64,000 nt of DNA. Origin: Burkholderia guangdongensis. Lineage in GTDB: Bacteria; Pseudomonadota; Gammaproteobacteria; Burkholderiales; Burkholderiaceae. Every line of letters starts with the position of its first letter. The stretch's first letter is position 1. The notes beneath the pieces are model-generated. The model was not told the origin of the DNA. It saw only the letters and a list, made by a program, of their open reading frames with translations, and did no database searches. Of this stretch, positions 8,311 through 17,736 are shown in pieces. The stretch is taken from contig NZ_JACBNX010000008.1 in the NCBI RefSeq assembly GCF_013403875.1, positions 115,198 to 179,197 on the forward strand. The letters are read 5' to 3'. The translations under genes and the position numbers were made by a program.

Positions 8311-9731
8311 ACCCGAACAGGCAGGTACGACGCAGCGACCAGCGTGAGCCCGTGCAGCGCGCACAGCAGCAGGAACGCCCAGACATAGGCGTTCGCCGTC
8401 GCATGGCCGGAGGCCGGAACACCCAGCCGCCATTCGAGGAGGCTCGCGCATAGCGTGGTCAGCGCCGGCCCGCCGAGACGTTGCACGACGTTGAGCGTGG
8501 TGGTGGCCATCGGCAGGTCGCGACGGTCGACCGACGCATAGGCGGCCGCAATCGCGGGGACGCCGACGGCACTCTGCCCCATGCCGCGAAAGAAGAGCGC
8601 GGGCGCCAGCACGAGCAGATCAAGGCCTCGGCTCGCCAGGTACAGAAACGGCAGAGTGGCAGCCAGCGCCAGCCACGCGCCTGCGGCCGACACCCGACGG
8701 ATGCCGAACCGCTTCGTCAACGTGCCCATCGACGGATAAGCCACCAGCATGCCCAGTCCGAGCGGCGCGAGCAACCAGCCCATCTCGCCCGGCGACCGGC
8801 CGCACGCCTGGATCAGATAGACCGGGATGAGCATCTGGCCGGCGAACAGGACGCCGTTGGACAGGAATTGCGCGATCACGGCGATCGAAAAGACTTTCCC
8901 GTTGAACAGCCGCAGATCAATCAGCGCGCGACCGCCTTTGCGCGCCGCCGTTCCGACGAATGCCGCGAGCAGCAGGACGCCAGCCGTCAGCGCCAGACGG
9001 CCGGCGGTCTGCCCGAGACGCTCCGATCCGTAGAGCAGCAGCACCAGCCCGGGAGACAACAGCGCCAGCCCGACCCAATCCAGTTCCCGCCGCTTCGTTT
9101 CGTCCCGGTCGGGAGGCAGGAACAGCGCGGCGAGCAGGAGCGCGAGCGCGCCGACCGGCAGATTGACCAGGAAGAGCCATCGCCAGGACGCGTATTGCAG
9201 GATGCCGCCCGCGATCACCGGCCCGAGGATCGGCGCGATCAGGACCGGCACGGCGGCGAAACCAACGACGCGCGCCATGTGCTTGCCGGCGACCCGCGCG
9301 ATCATCATCTGCGCCATCGGTGCGAGCAAGCCGCCGCTCATCCCTTGCAGCACGCGAAACGCGATCAGGGAATCGGCCGACCAGGCCAGACCGCACAACG
9401 CCGAGCACAACGTGAACGTGGAAAAGCACCAGAGGTAGAGCGCCTTCGCGCCGATGCGGTCCACCAGCCAGCCGTTCAGCGGCAGGACCAGCGTCAGCGC
9501 GAGAAGATAGCCGCTCGTCACCCACTGGATCGTCGACAGGCCGCTGTGCAGATCCACCGCCAGGTTCGACAGGGAGACGTTGACGATCGTTGCGTCGAGC
9601 TGAGACAGCAGCGCCCCGAAGATGGCGACCGCGCAGATCTTCCAGACCGACGGGTCGAGTCGATCGACGTCGCCGGGATCAGCCACGACGGGGGCACTGT
9701 CCTTGTTCAACGCAAGACCTCTGTCAGCCAC
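8295..9731 (-). CDS. DHA2-family (EmrB/QacA-type) drug efflux transporter
   Basis: Integral membrane proton antiporter of 478 residues, a length and hydrophobic pattern that fit the 12-14-span DHA2 family. Family signatures are visible: LDATIVNVSL in the first helix (Asp46), the loop GWLVDRIGAK, the RVLQGMSGG helix, and GPVIAGGILQYASWRWLFLVNLPVG for the antiporter motif. It probably exports a toxic organic compound. The start is a GTG at 9731 that overlaps the end of the isochorismatase-like gene by eight bases, a sign of translational coupling. With the MarR gene upstream this is a classic regulator/enzyme/efflux unit. The drug exported is unknown. Confidence 0.88.
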   Translation of the reverse strand: MADRGLALNKDSAPVVADPGDVDRLDPSVWKICAVAIFGALLSQLDATIVNVSLSNLAVDLHSGLSTIQWVTSGYLLALTLVLPLNGWLVDRIGAKALYLWCFSTFTLCSALCGLAWSADSLIAFRVLQGMSGGLLAPMAQMMIARVAGKHMARVVGFAAVPVLIAPILGPVIAGGILQYASWRWLFLVNLPVGALALLLAALFLPPDRDETKRRELDWVGLALLSPGLVLLLYGSERLGQTAGRLALTAGVLLLAAFVGTAARKGGRALIDLRLFNGKVFSIAVIAQFLSNGVLFAGQMLIPVYLIQACGRSPGEMGWLLAPLGLGMLVAYPSMGTLTKRFGIRRVSAAGAWLALAATLPFLYLASRGLDLLVLAPALFFRGMGQSAVGVPAIAAAYASVDRRDLPMATTTLNVVQRLGGPALTTLCASLLEWRLGVPASGHATANAYVWAFLLLCALHGLTLVAASYLPVRVDADR

Positions 9732-10281
9732 GCTGGTCGAGAAGGTCGATGATCTCTTGCGTCGCGCCTGTCTCGCCGAGCCGGGGAAATATCCGCGCGA
9801 GACTGTTTGCGTGGGCGTCGGCGTCCATGTCGGTCATCGCATCGACGGCGAGCGTGACGTTGAAGCCGAGCTCATGCGCGTATCGCGCAGTCGACTCGAC
9901 GCCGATGCTGGTGGCGACGCCACAGAGTACGACCTGGGTCACACCGGCCTCCCGGAGATAGGCGTCGAGATCGGTGCCGGTGAACGCGCCCCAGGTCTGT
10001 TTGGTGACGACATGATCCCGAGGCTGGCGGCCGAGTTCCGGCAGCAAATCCGCGAAATCCGCCGGGAAGGTTCCACGGTAGCCCTGTTCGGCGCGCCCCG
10101 GCGCCCCGCCGGTGACGTTGACGAGCACGACCGGAAGGTCGTGCCGGCGGAACGCGGCGGCCAGACCGCTCGCATTGGTCACGACGTCCGCCATCGGATG
10201 AACGGATGGGAAGGATGCGATTCCCTTCTGCAGGTCGACGACGATCAGGGCGCTGTTGGGGTCAAGTGTTGTCAGAGGCAT
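9724..10281 (-). CDS. Isochorismatase-family cysteine hydrolase
   Basis: A 185-residue alpha/beta hydrolase of the isochorismatase-like (nicotinamidase/N-carbamoyl hydrolase) superfamily. The catalytic triad is visible as Asp16 (VVDLQ), Lys94 (VVTKQTWGAF) and Cys120 (LCGVATSIGVESTAR), with the cis-peptide GVAT motif next to the cysteine. Substrates in the family range from isochorismate to amides and carbamoyl compounds, and this one cannot be assigned. Its gene follows marR and precedes a DHA2 efflux pump with overlapping ends, so it may modify or degrade the compound sensed by MarR and exported by the pump. Confidence 0.85.
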   Translation of the reverse strand: MPLTTLDPNSALIVVDLQKGIASFPSVHPMADVVTNASGLAAAFRRHDLPVVLVNVTGGAPGRAEQGYRGTFPADFADLLPELGRQPRDHVVTKQTWGAFTGTDLDAYLREAGVTQVVLCGVATSIGVESTARYAHELGFNVTLAVDAMTDMDADAHANSLARIFPRLGETGATQEIIDLLDQRG

Positions 10282-10349
10282 GAGTAGTACTCCTATCAGT
10301 TTCGAATATTCGGCACCCTGAAAGACCGGATGGCCGGCGCTTTCAGGGA

Positions 10350-10787
10350 TCAGGACTCGCTGATCCGCCGAATCAGGGGGATGGCGGCGACCAGCGCTTG
10401 CAATTCCGCCGGATCGAGTCGTGCCGTGGCGGCGACGAGCCAGTCCCGCTTGGCGATGCGGCGCTGGCGCCGCTCTTCGACACCCTTCTCCGTCAACCCG
10501 AACAGAACCTGGCGTCCGTCCGTCGGGTGGGGCTGGCGGTGGACCAGTCCTTCCTGCTCGAGGCCCGCGAGAATGGTTCCCATCGACTGCGGCTTCATGG
10601 ATTCCGCGCGCGCCAGATCCGCGGTCGTCATCGCGCCGTCTCGTTCCAGGCGCGCCAGCGTGCCCATCTGCGAAAGGTTCAGTTCGCTCGGATTGGCCTC
10701 CGAGCGCAGGCGCCGAACGAACTGCCCGACCGCGAGCGTCAGGTCGGCAACCACGGCGTCCAGTGAGGAATCAGGAGCAGCATTCAT
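10350..10787 (-). CDS. MarR-family transcriptional regulator
   Basis: Winged-helix repressor of about 145 residues. The recognition region reads MTTADLARAESMKPQSMGTILAGLEQEGLV, followed by the wing HPTDGRQVLFGLTEKG, both typical of MarR proteins that lift repression on binding phenolic or drug-like ligands. I take the ATG at 10787; a GTG at 10796 would add three residues, and neither has an ideal ribosome site. The gene heads an operon with the isochorismatase-like and efflux genes (68-base gap, then overlap), so autoregulation of all three is likely. Confidence 0.88.
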   Translation of the reverse strand: MNAAPDSSLDAVVADLTLAVGQFVRRLRSEANPSELNLSQMGTLARLERDGAMTTADLARAESMKPQSMGTILAGLEQEGLVHRQPHPTDGRQVLFGLTEKGVEERRQRRIAKRDWLVAATARLDPAELQALVAAIPLIRRISES

Positions 10788-11099
10788 GTCCTGCACAATA
10801 GCGTTACACAGTCAAACTTGCAAGACAATCTTCCATTATGTCGACATGACCGAAATTCACCCAGGCTGCTGCGCCTGATCGACTTGCGCCGGCGGTAACG
10901 TCACATCACTTTCTTTCGAATCGTCAGAAACCCAGCATATTGCTGTAATATACCGAAACGATTGTGTAACACATTGCCAACTGTGGACGAATAGAATCCG
11001 GCCGACGATTGCATTCGCAACGCAGCCCGCCCCATCCCAACATTCAATGAGAGCGGATCGCACTCCAACGTTGTCGATCATGTCAGGCCGCTTGATCCG
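10788..11099. promoter_or_regulatory. Divergent intergenic region, marR / cysC
   Basis: About 310 bases between marR (minus) and cysC (plus) with no gene. A perfect 10-bp palindrome ATGTCGACAT at 10838-10847, about 50 bases upstream of marR, is a candidate MarR operator, but only one copy is seen. No cysC promoter is clear. Confidence 0.4.
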
Positions 11100-11642
11100 A
11101 TGAGACCCTTTTCTTCCCATACGCTCTGGCTGACCGGCCTCAGCGGTGCCGGCAAGTCGACCCTCGCGGAACGTATCGCCGCCCGCCTGCGCGAACGCAG
11201 CCTGCCGATCTGCATCCTCGACGGCGATACGCTTCGCACCGGCCTGTCGCCCGATCTCGGCTTCGAGCGCGCGGACCGCGCCGAGCAATGCCGCCGCACC
11301 GCCGAACTCGCGAAACTGCTGAACGATCAGGGCATCACCGTGATCGTCGCGCTGATTTCTCCGTACGAGGCCGACCGCCAGCGCGCACGCACGATCGTCG
11401 GCGCCGGACGCTTCGTCGAAATCTATCTGAAGACCGACATCGCGGTCTGCTCCGCGCGCGACCCGAAGCGTCTGTACGCGAAGGCGATCACCGGCCAGAC
11501 GCGCCGCTTCACCGGCATCTCGGATCCGTACGAGCCGCCCGTGTCGCCCGACCTCGTGATCGAAACCGGGCAACTCGACGTCGCGACGTCCGTCGAGCGG
11601 ATCCTCCAACTCGACCAGCAACGCTTCGCGCACGCGGACTGA
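11100..11642 (+). CDS. cysC: Adenylylsulfate (APS) kinase
   Basis: Phosphorylates adenosine 5'-phosphosulfate to PAPS with ATP in sulfate assimilation and sulfation. At 180 residues it is a stand-alone kinase. The Walker A loop is GLSGAGKST (residues 13-21); DGDTLRTGL follows and binds APS; DPKRLYAKAITGQTRRFTGISDPYEPP is the family lid and substrate motif. No other cys gene is adjacent. The next gene is convergent, so it appears monocistronic. The ribosome site before the ATG at 11100 is weak, but the N-terminus fits the family. Confidence 0.93.
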   Translation: MRPFSSHTLWLTGLSGAGKSTLAERIAARLRERSLPICILDGDTLRTGLSPDLGFERADRAEQCRRTAELAKLLNDQGITVIVALISPYEADRQRARTIVGAGRFVEIYLKTDIAVCSARDPKRLYAKAITGQTRRFTGISDPYEPPVSPDLVIETGQLDVATSVERILQLDQQRFAHAD

Positions 11643-11689
11643 CCCGCGCACGGGCCGCCGCCCGGCCGCCGGCCCGCCGCCGACCCGCG

Positions 11690-13024
11690 TCACACGTGCA
11701 GCAGCAAATGCCGCCGCTCCCATGAGCTGATCACGCGGAAGAACGCCTCGTACTCGGTCTCCTTCAACGCGAGATACGCTTTCACGAACTTCTCGCCGAG
11801 AATGCCCGCCAGCGGTACGCTGGCCGCCATCAGCGAGAGTCCTTCCTCCAGATTGCGTGGCAATTGATATGGCAGGTCGTACGCGTCCGACGCGAGCGGC
11901 TCGGTCGGCTCGAGCCCTTGCGTGATGCCGAGATAGCCGGCCGCGAGCGTCGCGGCGAGCGCGAGATACGGATTGCAGTCCACGCCCGGAATGCGGTTCT
12001 CGATGCGACGCGCGCCCGGCCCCGACTGCGGGATCCGGAAGCCGACCGTGCGGTTGTCGTAGCCCCACTGCACGTTGATCGGCGCGGCCATGAAGCGCGA
12101 CAGCCGGCGGTACGAGTTGATGTACGGCGCGAAGATCGGCATCAGCGCCGGCGTGTACTTCTGCAGCCCGGCCAGATAGCCGCGGAACAGCGGCGACACG
12201 TCGCCGTTCGCATCGCTGAACAGGTTGCGCCCCGTTTCCGGATCCGCGAGGCTCTGGTGCACGTGCATCGCCGAGCCCGGCTCGCCTTCCATCGGCTTCG
12301 CCATGAACGTCGCGTACATGTTGTGGCGCAGCGCCGTTTCGCGCACCGTGCGCTTGAACAGGAACACCTGATCCGCGAGCGACAGCGGATCGCCGTGCAG
12401 GAAGTTGATCTCCATCTGCGCGGCGCCGACCTCGTGGATCAGCGTCTCGATGTCGAGCCCCTGCATATCGCAGTATTCGTAGATGTCCTCGAACAGCGGG
12501 TCGAACTCGTTGACCGCCTCGATCGAGTACGACTGGCGGCCGGTTTCCGCGCGGCCGGTGCGGCCGACCGGCGGGCGCAGCGGCAGATCGGGGTCCTTGT
12601 TCATGTCGAGCAGATAGAACTCGAGTTCCGGCGCGACGACCGGCTTCCAGCCCTTCGCGTTGTACAGATCGAGCACGCGGCGCAGCACGTAGCGCGGCGA
12701 GATTTCGACCGGCGAGCCGTCGAAGTGCACGCAGTCGTGGATCACCTGCGCGGTCGGATCGACGGCCCACGGGATCAGGCAGATCGTCGACGGATCGGGC
12801 ACGCAGACCATGTCCGGATCGGTGACGCCGGACAGCGTGCCGTCCTCCGGATACTCGCCGGTCACGGTCTGCACCATCACCGCCTGCGGCAGCCGCATCG
12901 CTTCGCCCGTTTCGAACTTGTTGCGCGGGATGATCTTGCCGCGCGCGATGCCGGCCATGTCGGGGATGATCGCCTCGACCTCGGTGATGTGGTGCTGTCT
13001 GAGGAATTCGTCCAGGGCTTGCAT
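11690..13024 (-). CDS. Glutamine-synthetase-family protein (PuuA-like gamma-glutamylpolyamine synthetase)
   Basis: A 444-residue member of the glutamine synthetase superfamily that ligates glutamate to ammonia or an amine with ATP. Recognisable parts are the N-terminal beta-grasp region (IPDMAGIARGKIIPRNKF), the metal-binding glutamates around APELEFYLLD and GAAQMEINF, the ATP/His region GSAMHVHQSL, and NRTVGFRIP with ARRIENRIPG. It resembles PuuA-type gamma-glutamyl ligases more than ammonia-assimilating GlnA, which has a longer N-terminus and an adenylylation loop. A PuuB-like oxidoreductase and an amine-type permease lie about 22 kb away, not next door. The exact amine is not determined. 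Confidence 0.8.
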   Translation of the reverse strand: MQALDEFLRQHHITEVEAIIPDMAGIARGKIIPRNKFETGEAMRLPQAVMVQTVTGEYPEDGTLSGVTDPDMVCVPDPSTICLIPWAVDPTAQVIHDCVHFDGSPVEISPRYVLRRVLDLYNAKGWKPVVAPELEFYLLDMNKDPDLPLRPPVGRTGRAETGRQSYSIEAVNEFDPLFEDIYEYCDMQGLDIETLIHEVGAAQMEINFLHGDPLSLADQVFLFKRTVRETALRHNMYATFMAKPMEGEPGSAMHVHQSLADPETGRNLFSDANGDVSPLFRGYLAGLQKYTPALMPIFAPYINSYRRLSRFMAAPINVQWGYDNRTVGFRIPQSGPGARRIENRIPGVDCNPYLALAATLAAGYLGITQGLEPTEPLASDAYDLPYQLPRNLEEGLSLMAASVPLAGILGEKFVKAYLALKETEYEAFFRVISSWERRHLLLHV

Positions 13025-13522
13025 GATGCGTCTCGCTCAAACGACGTGAGGTGCGCGACGCGCGGCGGCCCGCCGTGCGTTGCGACACGGGAAACGGTTC
13101 GGTTCGGGGGATCGGGAGCGGGAGACGCTAGGGCAGCAGCGACGCGCTGCCATCGCACCGCACCGCGCTGAATGCGCGCGCGGTCACGACGTTGTGGCGC
13201 CGCAGGCCGCGGCAGGACAGGACCGGATGACGTTGATTCGGGCGGGCTGACCAGACGCCGCCGCGCCGGACCGGACCGGCGCGATGCGGCATGCCCGCCC
13301 CCGGACTTCGCGTCCGGCGCTCGAGGGGGCTTCCGACTTTCACGATCGTACTCGACTGGCTGTTTAAAGTATTCGACGTGTCGAGTCGCAATGTCGCCGC
13401 GCAGCGGCACGCCGGCCGGCCGTCGCGACGGCTGCCCCCGGCGCGGGAGGCCGTGCCGGGGGACGATGCACCACTACTGCATCAAATGTGACGGCTAGCT
13501 GACATTCAGCTTATATCACTGA
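13025..13522. other. Gene-free interval of about 500 bases
   Basis: Lies upstream of the glutamine-synthetase-like gene and downstream of hutG. It contains a less GC-rich patch (TTTAAAGTATTCG near 13365) flanked by inverted ACTCGAC (13350-13356) and GTCGAGT (13380-13386), a possible regulator site or promoter for the minus-strand gene. Near 13497-13513 AGCTGA and TCAGCT form a short inverted repeat. No convincing coding frame is seen. Confidence 0.4.
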
Positions 13523-14320
13523 TCAGCGGTACGCGAGCGCGTCGCGCACGAGCGTCTCGAGCAGCGGCACGACGTGCGCGGCCTTCGCGTCGTCGTACGC
13601 GTACGGGCGCGTCTCGTCCATATACGTGATCTGCGCGAGCTCGAGCTGCACCGCGGACACGCCGGTTTCGGGCACGCCGTAGTGGCGCGTGATGTAGCCG
13701 CCCTTGAAGCGCCCGTTCGCGACCGCCGTATACGCGCCGTGCGCGGCCGCACGCGCGGCGAGCGCCTCCGCGAGCCCCGGCGCCGCGGTCACACCGCCCG
13801 ACGTGCCGAAGTTGAAGTCCGGCAGCCGGCCGTCGAAGAAGCGCGGCACGTGCGAGCGGATCGAATGCGCCTCCCACAGCAGCACGCGACCGTGCGCGTC
13901 CTTCAATCGCGCGATCTCGCGCGCGAGCGCGTCGTGGTACGGCCGCCAGTAGAGATCGCGCCGGCGCGCGATCTCGTCCGCGTCGGGCAGGCCGCCCGCC
14001 GGGTACAGCGGCGCCTTGTCGAACGTGTCGACCGGCACGAGGCCCGTCGTGTCCTGCCCCGGATACAGGTTCTCGTTGTCGGGCGGACGGTTCAGGTCGA
14101 TCACATAGCGCGCGTGCGACGGCACGAGCACCGACGCGCCGAGCGTCTGCGCGAACCCGTACAGGCGCTCGAGGTGCCAGTCGCAATCGTCGACGAAGCG
14201 CGCGTCGGGCGTCATCGTCGCCGCGACGTCGTCGGGGATATGGGTTCCCGCGTGCGGAATCGAGATCAGCAGCGGCAACGTGCCCTGCTTCAGCGTGAAT
14301 ACAGCCGGTTGGTCGCTCAT
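13523..14320 (-). CDS. hutG: N-formylglutamate deformylase
   Basis: Cytoplasmic enzyme (265 residues) that hydrolyses N-formyl-L-glutamate to glutamate and formate, the last step of the five-step histidine pathway used by pseudomonads and Burkholderia. It has the N-formylglutamate amidohydrolase fold, with ISIPHAGTHIP near residues 19-29, DCDWHLERLY, a second motif VIDLNRPPDNENLYPGQ and LWEAHSIRSHVP further on. It is the last gene of the hut operon, 92 bases after hutF. The presence of both hutF and hutG shows that histidine nitrogen goes through formylglutamate rather than formamide. Confidence 0.95.
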   Translation of the reverse strand: MSDQPAVFTLKQGTLPLLISIPHAGTHIPDDVAATMTPDARFVDDCDWHLERLYGFAQTLGASVLVPSHARYVIDLNRPPDNENLYPGQDTTGLVPVDTFDKAPLYPAGGLPDADEIARRRDLYWRPYHDALAREIARLKDAHGRVLLWEAHSIRSHVPRFFDGRLPDFNFGTSGGVTAAPGLAEALAARAAAHGAYTAVANGRFKGGYITRHYGVPETGVSAVQLELAQITYMDETRPYAYDDAKAAHVVPLLETLVRDALAYR

Positions 14321-14412
14321 TTCTTCACCGTATCAATCAGGCGGCGCGCGCCGGAGGGCACGCGCCGGATCGCCGCGCAATCAGCCAATCAGCCAATCCG
14401 GAGATCGGCGGA

Positions 14413-15798
14413 TCAGCGCAGCAGCTGGGCCAGCGCCGCGCGGTACGCGGCATACGCATTCGCTTCGTCGCGATGGCGGCGCGCCGCCACGACGCGCTCA
14501 CCGCCCGTGTAGACGTCGAAGACCGGCGTGTCGCCGTGCTCGGCGAACACGACGCCCGACAGCCACGTGTCGGCGTCGTGCTCGGCAATCGCCGGATGAT
14601 CGGGATCGAGCACGAGCCAGTCCGCGCGGCGGCCGACGGCGAGCGCGCCGACCGGGCGGCCGGTAGCGCGCGCGCCGCCGTCGAGCGACGCGTCGAACAG
14701 CCGGTCGGCGACGTATGCGCCCCGCCCGTCCGGGCCGCCCGCGAGCACGTTGCGTGCGCGATGCACGAGCCGCTGCCCGTATTCGAGCAGGCGCAGCTCC
14801 GCGCGCCAGTCGACGCTCGCGTGGCTGTCCGAGCCGACGCCGATCGCGCCGCCGTGCGCGAGATAGTCGACAGCCGGGAACAGCCCGTCGCCGAGATTCG
14901 CCTCGGTCGTCAGGCACAGCCCCGCAACCGCGCCGCTTTTCGCGAGCGCGACGGTCTCGTTCGCGTCGAGATGCGTCGCGTGCACGAGGCACCAGCGCGC
15001 GCCGACGTCGAAGCGGTCGAGCAGCCACTGCACCGGCCGCGCGCCGTACGCGCGCACGCAGTCGTCGACTTCGGCGGTCTGCTCGGCGATGTGGATGTGC
15101 ACCGGCGCGTCGTCCGGCAGGCAGTCGAGCAGCGCGCGCAGGCCGGACTCGGACACCGCGCGCAGCGAGTGCGGCGCGACGCCGTAGCGCAGCCCGCCGT
15201 GCTCGGGCGCCGCGCGCCGCAATGCGTCGAGCAGCTCGAGCAGCCCGTCGGGCGTGTTGATGAAGCGGCGCTGATCGTCGCGCGGCGGCTTGTTGCCGAA
15301 GCCGCTGAACTGATACGCGACCGGCAGCATCGTGATCCCGATCCCCGCGTCGTGCGCCGCGCCGACGACGCGCGCGCCGAGTTCCGCGATCTGCGGATAG
15401 CGCGAGCCGTCCTGCGAGTGATGCACGTAGTGGAACTCGCACACCGACGTATAGCCGCACTTCAGCATCTCGACGTACAGCCAGCGCGCGATCGCCGCGA
15501 GCGCGTCGGGCGTGATCTTCAGCGCGAAGCGATACATCAGGTCGCGCCAGCTCCAGAAGCTGTCGCTCGGGTTCGCGCGGTATTCGGTGAGCCCCGCCAT
15601 CGCACGCTGGAACGCGTGCGAGTGCAGGTTCGGCATGCCGGGCAGCACCGGCCCGGCCGCGCGCGCGACACCGGCGGGCGCGTCGGTGTCGGGCGTCACT
15701 TCAGTCAGCGTGCCGGCCGCGTCCCAGCGCAGCAGCACGTTGCGGCGCCAGCCTTCCGGCAGGTAGGCGTGTGCCGCGAACAACGTCGTATCGGTCAT
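14413..15798 (-). CDS. hutF: Formimidoylglutamate deiminase
   Basis: Amidohydrolase-superfamily enzyme (461 residues) that converts N-formimidoyl-L-glutamate to N-formyl-L-glutamate plus ammonia, feeding HutG. Metal ligands are visible as NLHSHAFQRA (His59, His61), then HIHIAEQ and GVGSDSHASV with the catalytic Asp. The frame is open to 16041, but homology starts at MTDTTLFAAHAYL, giving ATG 15798; in-frame ATGs at 15810 and 15813 would add four or five residues. The 15813 start would overlap the hutI stop, so the genes are coupled or nearly so. Confidence 0.94.
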   Translation of the reverse strand: MTDTTLFAAHAYLPEGWRRNVLLRWDAAGTLTEVTPDTDAPAGVARAAGPVLPGMPNLHSHAFQRAMAGLTEYRANPSDSFWSWRDLMYRFALKITPDALAAIARWLYVEMLKCGYTSVCEFHYVHHSQDGSRYPQIAELGARVVGAAHDAGIGITMLPVAYQFSGFGNKPPRDDQRRFINTPDGLLELLDALRRAAPEHGGLRYGVAPHSLRAVSESGLRALLDCLPDDAPVHIHIAEQTAEVDDCVRAYGARPVQWLLDRFDVGARWCLVHATHLDANETVALAKSGAVAGLCLTTEANLGDGLFPAVDYLAHGGAIGVGSDSHASVDWRAELRLLEYGQRLVHRARNVLAGGPDGRGAYVADRLFDASLDGGARATGRPVGALAVGRRADWLVLDPDHPAIAEHDADTWLSGVVFAEHGDTPVFDVYTGGERVVAARRHRDEANAYAAYRAALAQLLR

Positions 15799-15809
15799 CG
15801 TCGATTCCA

Positions 15810-17033
15810 TCATCCGTTCGTCCGGCTGAATACGGTCGCACCGCCGCGCACGACCCGCTCGCACAGCGGCCGGCCGATCCAGTACGCGAGCTCCGCGAGC
15901 GACGCAACGTTCCACACCGCGAAATCCGCCTGACGGCCGACTTCGAGCGCGCCGTGACGGTCCGCGCGGCCGATCGCCGCGGCCGCGTGGCGCGTGACGC
16001 CCTGCAGCACTTCGGGCACCGTCATCCGGAACAGCGTGCACGCGAAATTCATCGTCAGCAGCAGCGACGCGAGCGGCGACGTGCCCGGGTTGTGATCGGT
16101 CGCGAGCGCGATCGGCACCTGGTGCTTGCGCAGCAGGTCGAGCGGCGGCAGCTGCGTCTCGCGGATGAAGTAGTACGCGCCCGGCAGCAGCACCGCGACG
16201 GTCCCGCTCGCCTTCATCGCCTCGATGCCCGCTTCGTCCAGAAATTCGAGATGGTCGGCCGACAGCGCGCGATAGCGCGCGGCGAGCGCGGTGCCGCCCG
16301 CGTTCGACAGCTGCTCCGCGTGCAGCTTTACCGGCAGCCCGCGGCGCGTCGCCGCGTCGAACACACGCTCGGTCTGCGCGAGCGAGAAGCCGATCCGCTC
16401 GCAGAACACGTCGACCGCGTCGACGAGCCCTTCATCCGCGAGCGTCGGCAGCATCCGCTCGCAGACTTCGTCGATATACGCGTCCGCGCGGCCCGCGAAT
16501 TCGGGCGGCAGCGCGTGCGCGCCGAGGAACGTCGTGTAGACCGTCACCGGGAAGCGTTCGCCGAGCTGCCGCGCGACGCGCAGCATCTTGCGCTCGCTTT
16601 CGAGGTCGAGCCCGTAGCCCGACTTGATCTCGATCGCCGTCACGCCTTCGGCGAGCAGCGGCTCGAGGCGCGCGGCGGCCTGCGCGAACAGCGTCGCCTC
16701 GTCGGCGCCGCGCGTCGCGCGCACCGTCGACACGATCCCGCCGCCCTGCCGCGCGATCTCCTCATAGCTGACGCCCGCCAGACGCTGCGCGAACTCGTCC
16801 GCGCGCTGGCCGCCGTACACGAGGTGCGTATGGCAGTCGACGAGGCCCGGCGTGACCCATGCGCCGCCGACGTCTTCGCGCGCCCAGTGCGCATAGTCGC
16901 CCGGCAGCGCGCCGAGCGCGCCGAGCCAGACGATTTCGCCGGTTTCGTCGACCGCGATCGCCGCGTCGTCGATCGTCTCGTCGGGATGGCCGTGCGGACA
17001 CAGCCTAAGGTGATGCCAAACAGTCGGTTTCAT
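15810..17033 (-). CDS. hutI: Imidazolonepropionase
   Basis: Metal-dependent amidohydrolase (407 residues) that opens the ring of 4-imidazolone-5-propanoate to give N-formimidoylglutamate, the third step of histidine catabolism. The metal site is [10 protein letters not shown] (His68, His70); [25 protein letters not shown] and [15 protein letters not shown] are family signatures. It sits between hutD (37-base gap) and hutF (abutting). Length and start are typical of the family. Confidence 0.96.
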   Translation of the reverse strand: MKPTVWHHLRLCPHGHPDETIDDAAIAVDETGEIVWLGALGALPGDYAHWAREDVGGAWVTPGLVDCHTHLVYGGQRADEFAQRLAGVSYEEIARQGGGIVSTVRATRGADEATLFAQAAARLEPLLAEGVTAIEIKSGYGLDLESERKMLRVARQLGERFPVTVYTTFLGAHALPPEFAGRADAYIDEVCERMLPTLADEGLVDAVDVFCERIGFSLAQTERVFDAATRRGLPVKLHAEQLSNAGGTALAARYRALSADHLEFLDEAGIEAMKASGTVAVLLPGAYYFIRETQLPPLDLLRKHQVPIALATDHNPGTSPLASLLLTMNFACTLFRMTVPEVLQGVTRHAAAAIGRADRHGALEVGRQADFAVWNVASLAELAYWIGRPLCERVVRGGATVFSRTNG

Positions 17034-17070
17034 GCGTTTTTCAATGTGTTCGGTGCGACGCTCGCCGCGC

Positions 17071-17733
17071 TTACGCGGCGCCGTTCACGTTCACGTCGAG
17101 CGACACTGCGATCAGCGCGCCGTCGCCGCTCACCACGACGTCGAATGCGTGCCGCAGCTCGTCGAGCCGCAGCGTGTCCATCTCCGCGAGCTCGATGGCC
17201 GGCCCGCCGTCGAGCGACACCGTGACCGTGCGCTGCGCGCAGAACAGCAGCATCGTATCGGCGCGCGCCGCGCGATGCGTGCCCGCGCGCCAGAACGACA
17301 ACGCGCCGCGCGTGGTCGCGCGGCGCGTCATCAGATTGAAGTCGCGCGTCGGGCCGTCCGCGAGCGTCGCGTCGATCGCGGTCTCGCCCGCGAAATCCGC
17401 GCGCGCGAGCGGCACGTCGAGCACGTGGCGCGCGCCGCCCGCTTCATGCAACGTCATCCCGGCGCCGGACAGCAGCACCAGCGTGCGGTCGACGCCGTCG
17501 AAGCGCGAGAACGCGCCCGGCTGCGCGACGTCCGCGACGCTGACGCGCCACGCGAACGTGTCGAGCGCCGCACCCGGCGGCGCCCCGGCGGACGTCCCCT
17601 TCGGGACGAACGCCGCGAGCTCGCGCGTCACGCCGCCGCCGTTCTTCCACGGCGACGCGACGAGCGATGCCGCACGGATCGGCGTCGCGCTCCGGTACGG
17701 CGCACGCGCCGCGGTCGATTGCAGCGCGTCCAT
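17071..17733 (-). CDS. hutD: HutD-family protein
   Basis: A 220-residue cupin-like protein of the HutD family, found in hut operons of many proteobacteria and proposed to limit the operon's expression, possibly by binding a pathway metabolite. The family signature [11 protein letters not shown] is at residues 28-38; a second conserved stretch is [19 protein letters not shown]. It starts three bases after the hutU stop, clearly in the same transcript. Its biochemical role is unsettled. Confidence 0.9.
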   Translation of the reverse strand: MDALQSTAARAPYRSATPIRAASLVASPWKNGGGVTRELAAFVPKGTSAGAPPGAALDTFAWRVSVADVAQPGAFSRFDGVDRTLVLLSGAGMTLHEAGGARHVLDVPLARADFAGETAIDATLADGPTRDFNLMTRRATTRGALSFWRAGTHRAARADTMLLFCAQRTVTVSLDGGPAIELAEMDTLRLDELRHAFDVVVSGDGALIAVSLDVNVNGAA

Positions 17734-17736
17734 CGC

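Noticed and set aside
11864..13171. 435-codon plus-strand frame opposite the glutamine-synthetase-like gene
   Set aside because: Antisense composition artefact; the product is Arg/Val/His-rich with no motif, and the opposite frame is a full enzyme.
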